Notes: a model not told the origin generated them from the letters alone. Shown: positions 36,218 through 45,500, counted from the first letter of the stretch. The stretch is 64,000 nucleotides of DNA from an uncultured Gammaproteobacteria bacterium (GCA_947258875.1 CAMYKB010000004.1:38421-102420), one strand, 5' to 3'. Numbers and translations are program-made.

Positions 36218-36733
36218 GTGGTCAATCGGGATGTAGATAAGATTTTGATAGGCCGGATTGTCGGCCTGTTTGGGGTTAAAGGCTGGGTTAAGGTATTTTC
36301 CTATACCCAGCCACGCGACAATATTGTGACGTATAACCCCTGGTATTTGAAAACCGAAGCTGGTTGGCAGCGCTTCATGCTGCAGCAGGGTAGTAGCCAC
36401 GGTAAGGGCATCATCGCCAAGCTGGATGCCATTGATGACCGGGATGCCGCCGCCGCCCTGCTACATATGGAGATCGGTATTGAGGCTGACCAGCTTGCCG
36501 AACTGCCAGCAGGTGAATTTTACTGGTCGCAACTCATCGGTTTGGATGTCATCAATCTCGCCGGGCAACCGTTGGGGATAGTTGATGACATGCTGCAAAC
36601 CGGAGCCAATGATGTGCTGGTTGTGAAGAGTGAGCAGCAGGAACGGCTGATCCCGTATATTCGGGACCAGGTGATAAAACAGGTTGACCTGGATAACGGC
36701 ATTCTCCAGGTTGACTGGGAAGCGGATTACTAG
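36218..36733 (+). CDS. rimM: Ribosome maturation factor RimM
   Basis: RimM, 171 residues, helps mature the 30S head and binds S19. The N-terminal I-L-I-G-R-I-V-G-L-F-G-V-K-G-W-V-K-V motif and the central F-Y-W-S-Q-L-I-G-L-D-V PRC-barrel start are typical. The start is probably GTG at 36218, 15 bases after rpsP. The C-terminal PRC-barrel ends with L-I-P-Y-I-x-D-Q-V-I and V-D-W-E-A-D-Y. Confidence 0.95.
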   Translation: MVNRDVDKILIGRIVGLFGVKGWVKVFSYTQPRDNIVTYNPWYLKTEAGWQRFMLQQGSSHGKGIIAKLDAIDDRDAAAALLHMEIGIEADQLAELPAGEFYWSQLIGLDVINLAGQPLGIVDDMLQTGANDVLVVKSEQQERLIPYIRDQVIKQVDLDNGILQVDWEADY

Positions 36734-36751
36734 CCGGATTACCGGGATAAC

Positions 36752-37498
36752 ATGCGTATCGATATCGTCAGCCTGTTCCCGGAGATGATCGAAGCCGCGG
36801 CCACGGCAGGGATCAGCGGACGTGCCCTGGAGCGTGGTTTGATGACGCTCACGACGTGGAATCCGCGGGATTATACCGTCGACCGCCACCGCACGGTTGA
36901 TGACCGCCCTTATGGTGGTGGCCCCGGGATGGTCATGATGGTCGAGCCCTTAAGGCGGGCGATCCGGGCGGCCCGGGCTGCTGGCGGGGACCGCAGCAAG
37001 GTTATTTATATGAGCCCGCAGGGACAGCGGCTGGACCAGGACAAGGTCAGGGCGCTGGCCGCGGAACCAGGCATAGTGCTGGTAGCAGGCCGCTATGAGG
37101 GGATTGATGAGCGCCTGCTCGAACTGGAGATCGACGAAGAATTGTCGATCGGTGATTACGTGCTCAGTGGCGGTGAACTGGCTGCCTTGGTGGTTTTCGA
37201 TGCCGTATGCCGGCTCCAGCCCGGCGCACTGGGAGACGAAGATTCGGCACAGCAGGATTCCTTCATGGAGGGATTGCTGGATTGTCCGCACTACACCCGG
37301 CCAGAAGACATCGATGGTCGCAAGGCACCGGATGTTCTCTTGGGAGGCAATCACAGTGCGATCGAGCGCTGGCGTCTCAAGCAAGCCTTGGGACGGACCC
37401 GGGAAAGACGCCCGGAACTGCTGGAACGGCGTGGGATGACAGATGAAGAGCGTGTGTTGCTTGATGAATATCTGAATGAGCAGCAGACAACAGATTAA
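36752..37498 (+). CDS. trmD: tRNA (guanine-37-N1)-methyltransferase
   Basis: TrmD, 248 residues, methylates G37 next to the anticodon and prevents frameshifting. The SPOUT trefoil knot is visible: [13 protein letters not shown] near residue 50, [12 protein letters not shown] near 110, and [12 protein letters not shown] near 131. Standard length. It follows rimM by 18 bases and is close to rplS. Confidence 0.98.
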   Translation: MRIDIVSLFPEMIEAAATAGISGRALERGLMTLTTWNPRDYTVDRHRTVDDRPYGGGPGMVMMVEPLRRAIRAARAAGGDRSKVIYMSPQGQRLDQDKVRALAAEPGIVLVAGRYEGIDERLLELEIDEELSIGDYVLSGGELAALVVFDAVCRLQPGALGDEDSAQQDSFMEGLLDCPHYTRPEDIDGRKAPDVLLGGNHSAIERWRLKQALGRTRERRPELLERRGMTDEERVLLDEYLNEQQTTD

Positions 37499-37535
37499 TC
37501 TTATTAGAAAACATGATGTTACTTGGAGAATAATG

Positions 37536-37880
37536 ATGAGCGACATAATCCAACAACTCGATGCCGAGCAGATGTCGAAGAAGGTGCCGGATTTTGCACC
37601 GGGCGATACGGTGGTCGTTCAGGTGAAAGTGAAAGAGGGCGATCGTGAACGTCTGCAGGCCTTTGAGGGTGTTGTCATTGGCAAGCGGAATCGCGGCTTG
37701 AATTCTGCATTTACGGTGCGCAAGATTTCGCATGGTGAAGGGGTAGAGCGCGTGTTTCAGACCTATAGTCCGATGGTGGCCGAGATCAAGGTTAAGCGGC
37801 GTGGTGATGTTCGTCGTGCCAAGCTCTATTACCTGCGTGGCCGCACGGGCAAGGCCGCACGCATCAAGGAAAAACTCTAG
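37536..37880 (+). CDS. rplS: 50S ribosomal protein L19
   Basis: L19, 114 residues, at the 30S-50S interface. The block [14 protein letters not shown] and [16 protein letters not shown] are diagnostic. ATG at 37536 is chosen because GGAGA (37525-37529) lies 6 bases upstream; an ATG one codon earlier is possible. Last gene of the operon, followed by a strong terminator. Confidence 0.97.
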   Translation: MSDIIQQLDAEQMSKKVPDFAPGDTVVVQVKVKEGDRERLQAFEGVVIGKRNRGLNSAFTVRKISHGEGVERVFQTYSPMVAEIKVKRRGDVRRAKLYYLRGRTGKAARIKEKL

Positions 37881-37885
37881 TACTG

Positions 37886-37962
37886 GACAGCCAGCACTGG
37901 CTGTCATAAAAGCTTCACTGGTAAAAACGGGCGTACTTGTTTAAAAGTACGCCCGTTTTTTT
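37886..37962 (+). terminator. Terminator of the rpsP operon
   Basis: A first 9-bp hairpin GACAGCCAG/CTGGCTGTC (37886-37905) has no T run. The main terminator is a 16-bp stem, AAAAACGGGCGTACTT / AAGTACGCCCGTTTTT (37923-37960), with a 6-base loop and TT after it. The symmetric A/T arms would also allow termination from the right. Confidence 0.9.
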
Positions 37963-37986
37963 ATGGTTTTGAGATAAGCTAATATC

Positions 37987-38478
37987 ATGACGGTGAACAC
38001 ACAGGATTATGGTGCGGTAATCTCCAGCCCCTTGGGCAAACTCGGGATACGCGTTGCAGATGATGCCGTTACTGCCATTGAGTATGTACATGAATCGACT
38101 CTTCTCAAGGAGGCGGTAAGGCGTGAGGCCGAGCGTGTCGTGCATCAACTTCACAGTTATTTCGATGACCCTGACTGGGAGTTCGAATTACCGCTGGCAC
38201 CCGAGGGCACAGTTTTTCAACGCAAGGTCTGGCAGGCACTTCGCAGCTTGGCGCCGGGCGAAGTGCTGACGTATGGTGAATTGGCCAGACGCCTCAACAG
38301 CGGCCCCCGGGCCGTAGGGAATGCCTGCCGCCGTAATCCGATCCCTATCGTAATTCCCTGTCACCGGGTTGTGTCGGCCAGCGGCCCTGGTGGGTATTCT
38401 GGAGCGACCCAGGGCGCAATGCTGATGGTCAAACAGTGGATGTTACGTCACGAAGGGGTGGACTTAGGGTGTAAATGA
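37987..38478 (+). CDS. ogt: Methylated-DNA-[protein]-cysteine S-methyltransferase
   Basis: A 163-residue suicide repair protein that removes O6-alkyl groups from guanine. The acceptor is Cys125 in I-V-I-P-C-H-R-V-V. The helix-turn-helix arginine region (R-A-V-G-N-A-C-R-R-N-P) and the N-terminal ribonuclease-like fold are present. The size fits stand-alone Ogt rather than Ada. It is a single gene between two terminators. Confidence 0.92.
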   Translation: MTVNTQDYGAVISSPLGKLGIRVADDAVTAIEYVHESTLLKEAVRREAERVVHQLHSYFDDPDWEFELPLAPEGTVFQRKVWQALRSLAPGEVLTYGELARRLNSGPRAVGNACRRNPIPIVIPCHRVVSASGPGGYSGATQGAMLMVKQWMLRHEGVDLGCK

Positions 38479-38736
38479 TCGCGGATGCTTTGTATGCCCC
38501 AATGTGCCAGGTGTCAGGCTGACGGGATAATGACCATATAAAAACCATGGCTTTAGTGCTTCGTGTACCTTTGGTCACAAAAAAAGGCCGTCTTAGGGGG
38601 ATAACAGCCATACTCTGCGTTGCTCCACTTGTGTATTTCTGCAACAATTACTGACAATTTATTGACGATCAAAATACGTGGTTAGCTAAGCGTGTTTATC
38701 CACTGGATAGGACTAAGTACCCACAGGACAAATATC

Positions 38737-39645
38737 ATGATTCCAGCCAAAAGATTTTATTGCTACAAATTTTCAGCCCTGACCGTCAGCCTGCTCGCGA
38801 TGCTGCTGTGGTCTCCCTTGTCGCAGGCCGCCGAGGCGGGAGCTGACAATGTCATCACCTGGGCAGGTTGCGGGATTACCAAGAAATCCTTCATGAAGGA
38901 GCTGGCTGTAGCTTTCGAGGCAAAAAGTGGTTACACGATCAAGCTCGAGGGTGGGGGTGCGACACGTGGTCTGAGAGATGCTGCTTCAGGCGATATCAAT
39001 CTGGGTGGATCTTGCCGCATGGCCTTGCCTGAATATGATTCTTCCGAGTTATTCGTGACCATGCATCCGGTGGCATGGGATGCACTCGCGATTATCCTGC
39101 ATAAAGAAAACCCTGTTAACAGCCTCTCGACCGAGCAAGTTAAGCAAATCTATCTCGGCAAGATCACCAACTGGAAACAAGTAGGTGGCGAAGATGCACC
39201 CATCAAACTGTATGCGCGCAAGGGCAAGATTTCCGGAGTCGGTTACGCCATTCGCCAGTACATGTTTCAGGACAGTACCATTGAGTTCGACACCTCGCCC
39301 CAGTATGTAGTGAGGTCTTCAGGCCCATTGGAAAAAGCCGTGGTCAAGGACCGTCATGCGATGGGTGTTACCGGTGTTAGTAGTGCTCGCAAGCGGGACG
39401 TGAAAATCATTGGCCTGGAAGGCAAGGAGCCCAGCTTCGAGAATATCCGCGATGGCCTGTATGGTTTCTATCGCCCGCTGTATCTGGTTACAGGGCCAAG
39501 TTCCAATGATGCTGTACAGGAGTTTGTGAGGTTTGCCAGCTCTGAGGAAGGACGCCAGGTAATCCGCGACAACGGTACGGTTCCCTACGCCGATGCGCCT
39601 AAGCTGGCGTCGAAATTGCTCATTTACGGGCGTGGAGTGCGCTAA
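38737..39645 (+). CDS. PstS-like periplasmic substrate-binding protein
   Basis: A 302-residue exported protein; ATG at 38737 gives a normal signal peptide ending S-Q-A-A-E-A (about residue 29). The mature part has the phosphate-binding-protein fold: V-I-T-W-A-G-C-G at the first strand, then G-G-G-A-T-R-G-L-R-D-A, L-Y-L-G-K-I-T-N-W-K-Q-V (the PstS hallmark) and Y-G-F-Y-R-P-L-Y-L-V. No ABC transporter genes are adjacent, so it may serve a distant pst system or act as an orphan phosphate/anion sensor. A Cys in W-A-G-C-G-I-T at a ligand-loop position is unusual and may affect the ligand. Confidence 0.85.
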   Translation: MIPAKRFYCYKFSALTVSLLAMLLWSPLSQAAEAGADNVITWAGCGITKKSFMKELAVAFEAKSGYTIKLEGGGATRGLRDAASGDINLGGSCRMALPEYDSSELFVTMHPVAWDALAIILHKENPVNSLSTEQVKQIYLGKITNWKQVGGEDAPIKLYARKGKISGVGYAIRQYMFQDSTIEFDTSPQYVVRSSGPLEKAVVKDRHAMGVTGVSSARKRDVKIIGLEGKEPSFENIRDGLYGFYRPLYLVTGPSSNDAVQEFVRFASSEEGRQVIRDNGTVPYADAPKLASKLLIYGRGVR

Positions 39646-39674
39646 AGCTGCTCAACTCATCAAGGTTTATCCCG

Positions 39675-39702
39675 GAGGGCGCTAGTAGCGCCCTCTTTTT
39701 TT
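39675..39702 (+). terminator. Rho-independent terminator after the PstS-like gene
   Basis: Stem GAGGGCGC (39675-39682) and GCGCCCTC (39688-39695) around TAGTA, followed by seven T residues. Confidence 0.9.
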
Positions 39703-39732
39703 GAAATTCATCACTTATCCCCGGTCTCAGGG

Positions 39733-39761
39733 CTTGATAACGATGGGGCCTGGCCCTACCT
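39733..39761 (+). promoter_or_regulatory. Possible heat-shock (sigma32-type) promoter of htpG
   Basis: CTTGATA (39733-39739) and CCCTACCT (39754-39761) are 14 bases apart, in the spacing range of sigma32 promoters (CTTGAAA and CCCCATNT). The match of the -10 part is only partial. Position, 37 bases before htpG, is suitable. Confidence 0.35.
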
Positions 39762-39797
39762 ATGTAGAATTATATTTTAAAGCGGAGCCGGCTTGTA

Positions 39798-41693
39798 ATG
39801 ACAACAGAGACCCAGAAAGAGACCCTGCAATTCCAGACCGAGGTGAATCAGCTGCTGCAGCTGATGATTCACTCACTGTATTCCAACAAAGAGATTTTCC
39901 TGCGTGAGTTGATATCCAATGCTGCAGATGCCTGCGACAAGCTACGCTTTGAGGCGCTGGCGGATGACGCCTTGTTTGAGGGTGATAGCGATTTGAATAT
40001 CGAGGTTGATTTCGATGCCGACGCCAACACCATAACGGTACGCGATAACGGCATCGGCATGAGTCGGGATGAGGTTATTCATCATATCGGCACTATCGCA
40101 AAATCCGGTACCCGTGAATTCTTTGATTCGCTGACAGGAGATCAGACCAAGGACGCAAATCTTATAGGCCAGTTCGGTGTTGGGTTTTATTCGGCTTTTG
40201 TGGTTGCAGACAAGGTTACGCTGACAACTCGCCGTGCAGGGCTGTCACACGAGCATGGAGTACGCTGGGAATCCAGTGGCAGTGGTGATTACAGTATTGA
40301 GGTGGTGGAACAGGCGGCGCGCGGTACTTCGGTGACTTTGCATCTGCGTGATGAGGAAGCGGAGTTCCTGAATCATTGGCGCCTGCGATCCATCATTCAG
40401 AAATATTCCGATCATATCCCCCTGCCTGTACGGATGCGTAAACAGGATGATAAGGGCGAACTGATAGATGAAAGGGAAACCGTTAACCGTGCCTCGGCAT
40501 TGTGGGCGCGCCCCAAATCAGAGATTCAGGACGAGGAATACATGGCCTTCTACCAACACGTAGGCCACGACAGTCAGGAGCCATTGGCCTGGTCGCATAA
40601 TAAGGTCGAAGGCAAGTATGAGTACACGTCATTGTTGTACATACCTGGCAAGGCGCCCTTTGATCTTTATGATCGTGAAAATGTGCACGGTGTGAAACTC
40701 TATGTAAAACGTGTATTTATCATGGACGATTCCGAACAATTGATGCCGCGTTACCTGCGCTTTATACGTGGTGTAATCGATTCCAATGATTTGCCACTTA
40801 ATGTGTCCCGGGAAATACTGCAGAACAATAAAGTCATCGATAGCATGCGTTCGGGTTCGGTTAAGAAGGTGCTTGGCTTGCTGGAAAATATTGCCAGTAA
40901 TGATACTGAAAAATATCAGAGCTTCTGGAATGAATTCGGTAATGCATTGAAAGAAGGTCCGGCGGAAGATTTTGCCAATCGTGAGCAGGTCGCCGGTCTG
41001 CTGCGTTTTGCATCGACGCATAACGCTGATGCCCAACAAAATGTCTCTTTAAAGGATTATGTGTCACGGATGAAGTCGGGTCAGGACAAAATTTATTACA
41101 TTACCGCCGATAATTACAGTGCTGCAAGCAATAGTCCGCACCTTGAGATATTCAAGGAGAAAGGCATCGAGGTATTATTATTGTCGGATCGCGTGGATGA
41201 ATGGTTGGTATCGCATCTCAATGAATTTGATGCAAAATCACTGCAGTCGGTTGCAAAAGGTGAGCTCGATCTGGGTGAAGTGGAAACCAGCGAAGAAAAA
41301 CAACAGCACAAACAGGTTGAAGAACAAGCGAAAGATATTATTGAGCGCATCAAGGCGGCTTTGGCGGAAAAGGTCGATGACGTGCGGGTGTCACATCGCT
41401 TGAAGACTTCACCTGCATGTATTGTGTTAAATGAACAGGATATGGCCTTGTTTATGCAGAACCTGATGAAACAGGCCGGACATGAAATGCCAATCAGCAA
41501 ACCAGTGCTCGAGATCAATCCTCTACACCCGATGTTGCAACGTCTTAAAGATGAGCAGGACGATGGGAAATTGTCGGAATGGGCGTTTTTGCTATTCGAA
41601 CAGGCTATACTGGCCGAAGGCGGTCAGTTAGAGGATCCGGCTGGATTTGTAAATCGACTCAATGGACTGATGCTGGCGATGTCAGCCCAGTGA
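39798..41693 (+). CDS. htpG: Chaperone HtpG (Hsp90)
   Basis: HtpG, 631 residues, the bacterial Hsp90 ATPase dimer. N-terminal GHKL domain with [19 protein letters not shown] and [10 protein letters not shown]; middle domain with the catalytic-loop arginine in [13 protein letters not shown]-terminal dimerisation domain. No charged linker, as usual in bacteria. It is a single gene following the terminator of the PstS-like gene. Confidence 0.98.
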   Translation: MTTETQKETLQFQTEVNQLLQLMIHSLYSNKEIFLRELISNAADACDKLRFEALADDALFEGDSDLNIEVDFDADANTITVRDNGIGMSRDEVIHHIGTIAKSGTREFFDSLTGDQTKDANLIGQFGVGFYSAFVVADKVTLTTRRAGLSHEHGVRWESSGSGDYSIEVVEQAARGTSVTLHLRDEEAEFLNHWRLRSIIQKYSDHIPLPVRMRKQDDKGELIDERETVNRASALWARPKSEIQDEEYMAFYQHVGHDSQEPLAWSHNKVEGKYEYTSLLYIPGKAPFDLYDRENVHGVKLYVKRVFIMDDSEQLMPRYLRFIRGVIDSNDLPLNVSREILQNNKVIDSMRSGSVKKVLGLLENIASNDTEKYQSFWNEFGNALKEGPAEDFANREQVAGLLRFASTHNADAQQNVSLKDYVSRMKSGQDKIYYITADNYSAASNSPHLEIFKEKGIEVLLLSDRVDEWLVSHLNEFDAKSLQSVAKGELDLGEVETSEEKQQHKQVEEQAKDIIERIKAALAEKVDDVRVSHRLKTSPACIVLNEQDMALFMQNLMKQAGHEMPISKPVLEINPLHPMLQRLKDEQDDGKLSEWAFLLFEQAILAEGGQLEDPAGFVNRLNGLMLAMSAQ

Positions 41694-41728
41694 CATGGGC
41701 AAGTACCATGGGATAGTGCAATCTTGTT

Positions 41729-42169
41729 ATGGAGCCGTTCTGGAAGACAAGGTCCTTGAATGAAATGGATGCCGCGGAGTGGGAGTCTCTCTGTGATGGT
41801 TGCGGTAAATGTTGCCTGATCAAACTCGAGGATGAGGATAGCGGCGAAATCTATTATACCGATGTGGCCTGCCACCTCTTCAATGTATCCAGTTGCCGTT
41901 GTAAGGACTATGGACAACGCATGCAAAAGGTCGATGACTGTATCAAGCTGTCGCCCGAGGATGAGGAGAGCTTTCAGTGGCTGCCCTCGAGCTGCGCATA
42001 CCGGCTGTTATCGGAGGGTAAGGATTTGCCGGAATGGCACCCGTTGGTCACTGGCAGCGAAAAGTCAGTCCACAAGGCAGGTATGTCGGCGCGCCACAGG
42101 GTCATTCCAGAGACGCAGGTAGTCGATATTCAGTCCCATATCGTGGACTGGCCTCTGGCGAGGAGCTAG
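41729..42169 (+). CDS. YcgN/UPF0260-family cysteine-cluster protein
   Basis: A 146-residue protein with the N-terminal C-D-G-C-G-K-C-C-L and further C-R-C and C-I-K-L cysteines, the set that defines the YcgN family. Such proteins are thought to bind zinc or an iron-sulfur cluster, but no function is established. The W-x-S-L-C-D-G-C-G start and D-C-I-K-L-S-P block fit the family at full length. It follows htpG by 35 bases and may be read from the same transcript. Confidence 0.9.
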   Translation: MEPFWKTRSLNEMDAAEWESLCDGCGKCCLIKLEDEDSGEIYYTDVACHLFNVSSCRCKDYGQRMQKVDDCIKLSPEDEESFQWLPSSCAYRLLSEGKDLPEWHPLVTGSEKSVHKAGMSARHRVIPETQVVDIQSHIVDWPLARS

Positions 42170-42298
42170 TCGCTGGCACCCTTAATGTGACCCGTTTCAC
42201 ATCACGCATGGGTTGCAATCAGTACTTTAGAGTCTTCGCTAGTCGAATTAGCAGGTATATAATTGCATGACTCTGGATTTAATAGGCAATATGATTCT

Positions 42299-43096
42299 AT
42301 GAAAAGCTATCCCGTATTTTTGCTGCTGGTGCTGTGCAGTGCGTTGTACGCCAGTGCTGTAATGGCCGCGGAATCGAACGCGGTTGGTGTCGCGGAGACC
42401 GCATTTGGTGAGGTGGTAGCACAGACACGGAGCGGCGAGCAGCGTGTGTTATTGACAGGAAGCAGGGTATTTGATGGAGATCGCCTGATCACCGGTGAAG
42501 ATTCGCAGGTCACATTGAAAATGGCGGATGGTGCTATTTTATACCTGTATCACGATACCGAGTTTGTCATCGAAGCATACGAATATTTACCCGAGTCGAC
42601 AGTTGGTAAGAGCGTCTACAAGCTGGTTCGCGGTGGGCTGCGTTCAGTTACAGGCGTGATCTCGAATCGTAAGAATGACCGCTATCAGCTCAAGACGCCG
42701 GTTGCGACTATCGGTATTCGTGGCACAGACTATCTCGTCAGGCTATGTGGGTCAGAAGACTGCGCAGGCGATGCAATTGGCGATAGTGCCATGGCAGAGG
42801 GTTTGTATGTGAGTGTATTGCAAGGCGGTGTTGGTGTCCGCAACAATGCAGGCAAGGCGCCTGTCTTACCCGGACAATATATCTATGTGGCATCCGCCAA
42901 TACCATGCCTGAACGGGTTGCCGCACCGTCCGTGTCGGTATTTGGTGATCTTGCCGCTCTCAGCGAGGGTACGCTATCGCCGACGCCTGGTGATTCTGCG
43001 GCTCCCGCAAGCAAGGAGGGTACCAGTGGTGAGAAAAAAACCATTGCCACTGTGCTCGGAATTATTGCTGTCATTATCGGTATCATCGCTCTGTAA
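42299..43096 (+). CDS. FecR-domain protein with signal peptide and C-terminal membrane anchor
   Basis: A 265-residue exported protein. The signal peptide ends V-M-A-A (about residue 23). Residues about 45-145 form a FecR domain (G-D-R-L-I-T-G-E-D-S-Q-V, and T-P-V-A-T-I-G-I-R-G-T-D-Y). Two Cys (L-C-G-S-E-D-C) sit in a later loop. A Ser/Pro/Gly-rich linker leads to a hydrophobic segment at the extreme C-terminus (T-I-A-T-V-L-G-I-I-A-V-I-I-G-I-I-A-L), about residues 247-265. No sigma factor or TonB receptor is adjacent, so it is not a classical iron-signalling FecR. ATG at 42299 is used. Confidence 0.85.
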   Translation: MKSYPVFLLLVLCSALYASAVMAAESNAVGVAETAFGEVVAQTRSGEQRVLLTGSRVFDGDRLITGEDSQVTLKMADGAILYLYHDTEFVIEAYEYLPESTVGKSVYKLVRGGLRSVTGVISNRKNDRYQLKTPVATIGIRGTDYLVRLCGSEDCAGDAIGDSAMAEGLYVSVLQGGVGVRNNAGKAPVLPGQYIYVASANTMPERVAAPSVSVFGDLAALSEGTLSPTPGDSAAPASKEGTSGEKKTIATVLGIIAVIIGIIAL

Positions 43097-43181
43097 ATTG
43101 CGTACCATGGCCATGTCTGCCGCGCTCATGATGGTTTGGTCCCGGACCGGGAAGTAACTGGCAGTGATTCTTAAGCAGCGG

Positions 43182-43559
43182 ATGGATAATCTGCGGATCG
43201 ATAAATGGCTGTGGGCGGCGCGATTTTTCAAAACCCGGTCGGCAGCTGCGGCTGCAGTCGCTGGCGGTAAGGTCCATGTTAATGGCGAGCGTGTTAAACC
43301 CGCGCGCGCACTCAAGACGGGTGATGAACTCAGAATCAATCGTGGTCAGTTGATGATGACTGTAGTTGTGCTGCGTCTTGAAGAAAAGCGAGGACCGGCA
43401 AAGCAGGCGCAAACACTGTATGAGGAATCCGCTGAAAGCCACTCCCGACGAGAAGCACTAGCTGAGCAAAACAGGTTGTTAAATGCTGCTATGCCGCGCA
43501 GCGAGGGCCGGCCGGACAAGCGTCAACGCCGCCGCATCAGACAGTTCGTGGGTAAGTGA
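43182..43559 (+). CDS. hslR: Heat-shock protein Hsp15 (S4 RNA-binding)
   Basis: A 125-residue ribosome-associated protein that rescues stalled 50S subunits carrying peptidyl-tRNA. The S4 domain (I-D-K-W-L-W-A-A-R-F-F-K-T-R and G-G-K-V-H-V-N-G-E-R-V) is at the N-terminus, and a basic tail (R-R-R-I-R-Q-F) follows. Start at ATG 43182 is preferred; a GTG 18 bases earlier is possible. The stop overlaps the next gene by 4 bases. Confidence 0.9.
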   Translation: MDNLRIDKWLWAARFFKTRSAAAAAVAGGKVHVNGERVKPARALKTGDELRINRGQLMMTVVVLRLEEKRGPAKQAQTLYEESAESHSRREALAEQNRLLNAAMPRSEGRPDKRQRRRIRQFVGK

Positions 43560-44005
43560 GTGCGAACATGGGTCGAACCCCCATAACACCATTGGTCGCG
43601 GTCGACATAGTGATACGCATGTCGTCTGAGAATGATCGAATAGTGCTTATCGAACGGCAGAACCCGCCACCAGGCTGGGCGCTTCCTGGTGGTTTTATCG
43701 ACGTCGGCGAGACTTTGGAGACTGCAGCGATACGGGAAGCCCGCGAAGAAACGTCACTCGAGGTCACGCTTGAACGTATTCTGGGTTGTTACTCGGATCC
43801 GTCGCGCGATTCCCGCGGTCATACCGTCAGCATAGTCTACCTTGCACATGCTGATGGTGAGCCGCACGCAGCAGACGATGCGCGTGATGTGAGATTAATC
43901 GATCCGGCAGATCGAAGCATGAGGCTTGCATTCGACCACGCGCAAATCCTCGATGACTACCTGGTGTATCTGCAGTCAGGCAGCCCCGCAGCACTTCGTG
44001 TTTGA
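43556..44005 (+). CDS. NUDIX hydrolase
   Basis: A 149-residue nucleotide-diphosphate hydrolase. The NUDIX box reads G-G-F-I-D-V-G-E-T-L-E-T-A-A-I-R-E-A-R-E-E-T with the metal-binding Glu residues intact. The substrate cannot be told. Start GTG at 43556 overlaps the hslR stop (GTGA); ATG at 43568 is an alternative. Cytoplasmic, co-transcribed with hslR. Confidence 0.9.
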   Translation: MSANMGRTPITPLVAVDIVIRMSSENDRIVLIERQNPPPGWALPGGFIDVGETLETAAIREAREETSLEVTLERILGCYSDPSRDSRGHTVSIVYLAHADGEPHAADDARDVRLIDPADRSMRLAFDHAQILDDYLVYLQSGSPAALRV

Positions 44006-44024
44006 GGCCGTATCTGGCCGAATC

Positions 44025-44597
44025 TCAGGGGCAGTCGAAGTGGATTAATGACTCTTCTTTGCATTTCTCGGGCGGTCTGCCTAGGCTGATAATGCCGCGG
44101 CCTTCGAGCAGCACCTCTTTATTTTTTATGTGTCGGCTGTCACCGCCTTCAGGCTGGATATAAGAGCCGTTTGTGCTTTGGTCGATCAGGTAAAATTTTC
44201 CATCACGAAATTGCAGCTGCGCATGTTCACGCGACGCGTTCTTTTCGTTGATCCAGATTTCGCAGTCCATCGCACGGCCGGCCTTTAGCACCGGATTATG
44301 TGTGCCGAGGCTGAAATCCTGCCCATTGAACATGAAATGCATTTTCTGTTCGGAAGGGCCTTGTGGCTCAGCGCTCCCGGCCATCCGCTCATTGGTTGCG
44401 ACGTTATCGCTTACGGGTGCCCTGTTGGTGGCCTCTTTAGTAAATGAGCTGACGCGGCGATCGATGAGGCGGCGGCGATTTTTAATCACTAATACGCCTT
44501 CACTATCTACAAAAGGGTAGGTTGGTCGGTTGCGCCACTGGCGGCGTTCTGTCTTGTCACGGCGTTCCACAAATACTGTATCCTGGTACATATTCAC
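44025..44597 (-). CDS. FHA-domain protein with N-terminal RR-YPF module
   Basis: A 190-residue protein. The C-terminal half (about 95-185) is an FHA phosphothreonine-binding domain, with G-R near residue 107, S-R-E-H-A-Q-L and S-T-N-G-S-Y-I. The N-terminal 50 residues form a module: E-R-R-Q-W-R-N-R-P-T-Y-P-F-V-D-S-E-G, then K-N-R-R and D-R-R. This is repeated in the divergent neighbour. Start is GTG 44597 or ATG 44591. No kinase is adjacent. The module is not one I recognise. Confidence 0.85.
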   Translation of the reverse strand: MNMYQDTVFVERRDKTERRQWRNRPTYPFVDSEGVLVIKNRRRLIDRRVSSFTKEATNRAPVSDNVATNERMAGSAEPQGPSEQKMHFMFNGQDFSLGTHNPVLKAGRAMDCEIWINEKNASREHAQLQFRDGKFYLIDQSTNGSYIQPEGGDSRHIKNKEVLLEGRGIISLGRPPEKCKEESLIHFDCP

Positions 44598-44901
44598 TGT
44601 TTCACTGTTTGTTTAGGACATGATAGTGGCTTATGCAAGTCACATACTCATAATCGATAACATTTCAGGGATAAGCGGTGTTTGCGGGAAGGAGCTCTTG
44701 GATTGGCGATCCTTCACCATAGCAAAAAAAGTGCGTTCCCTGTTCATACATAATCTAACTTTCGTCATTTATAGTATCACTATACACACATTATTGATGT
44801 GTTATAGTAACAATATTAAGCGCTATTTTACCATGTTTTACAAATCGTAATTTTATGTATTCGCTTGATAATAGTAGTAATTTCAAGGAGTTGTAAGGTA
44901 A
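44598..44901. promoter_or_regulatory. Divergent AT-rich control region of the FHA pair
   Basis: These 304 bases hold no convincing gene. TATAGT-ATC-ACTATA at 44770-44784 is a perfect 6-3-6 palindrome, and another TATAGT follows at 44803-44808. The stretch 44755-44870 is clearly more AT-rich than flanking genes. It should hold promoters for both divergent genes. Confidence 0.45.
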
Positions 44902-45396
44902 ATGGAATATAGTACCAAGCTCGGCTCGGATACCGCCGAGCGCAGGGCCCAGGAACGTCGCAGTTGGAGCGAGCGGCCTTCATATCCATTCCTGGACAGT
45001 AACGGCGACTGGGTAGTCAAGAATCGCCGCCTGGTTCTAGATCGCAGGCTGAATTGTCGTTCTGTTCAGGAAACACATCAATCCCCTACAGATCTGAAGC
45101 TGGTTGTTCACGGTGAGCAACTGGATGAAGCGGCGGCTATTGTGGCGCCTGATACTGAAGTATCTCAGGCAGAACCTGCCGAAATTACGCTCCGTGCTCA
45201 GGCTGATGAACTAACACGCGATCCCGAACAGGCATCCTATACAAAGGATGTGCGTAATATCTCGGATCGGCGTTGTATGCAATGTGCACCTGTTTTTCCC
45301 TTCAAAGATGGTGATGGCTTTATGGTGTATGGGGAGCGTCGCAAGACACCAGACAGGCGTATCAATTTCACTGAAGAATTTGAGTGGCTGGTATAA
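44902..45396 (+). CDS. Hypothetical protein with two RR-YPF modules
   Basis: A 164-residue soluble, charged protein with no signal peptide. Residues 13-50 (E-R-R-A-Q-E-R-R-S-W-S-E-R-P-S-Y-P-F-L-D-S-N-G then K-N-R-R and D-R-R) closely match the N-terminus of the divergent FHA protein. Residues about 117-158 are a second, looser copy (D-R-R...A-P-V-F-P-F-K-D-G-D-G...G-E-R-R...D-R-R). The linker between them is acidic and probably disordered. An AAGGAG site precedes ATG at 44902. Function unknown; the pairing with FHA suggests a shared complex. Confidence 0.75.
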   Translation: MEYSTKLGSDTAERRAQERRSWSERPSYPFLDSNGDWVVKNRRLVLDRRLNCRSVQETHQSPTDLKLVVHGEQLDEAAAIVAPDTEVSQAEPAEITLRAQADELTRDPEQASYTKDVRNISDRRCMQCAPVFPFKDGDGFMVYGERRKTPDRRINFTEEFEWLV

Positions 45397-45425
45397 GTGG
45401 TGTAACCACGAGAACCCGCCAACAT

Positions 45426-45454
45426 AAAAAACCCCGCGGCCGCGGGGTTTTTTT
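45426..45454. terminator. Bidirectional terminator
   Basis: A perfect palindrome with A6 on the left, CCCC-GCGGCCGC-GGGG in the centre and T7 on the right. It can terminate the rightward gene and the leftward tRNA-Glu transcript. Confidence 0.9.
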
Positions 45455-45500
45455 ATTGTATCGTACAGGTCATGGTTGCTTACTACTGACGACTAAAGAG

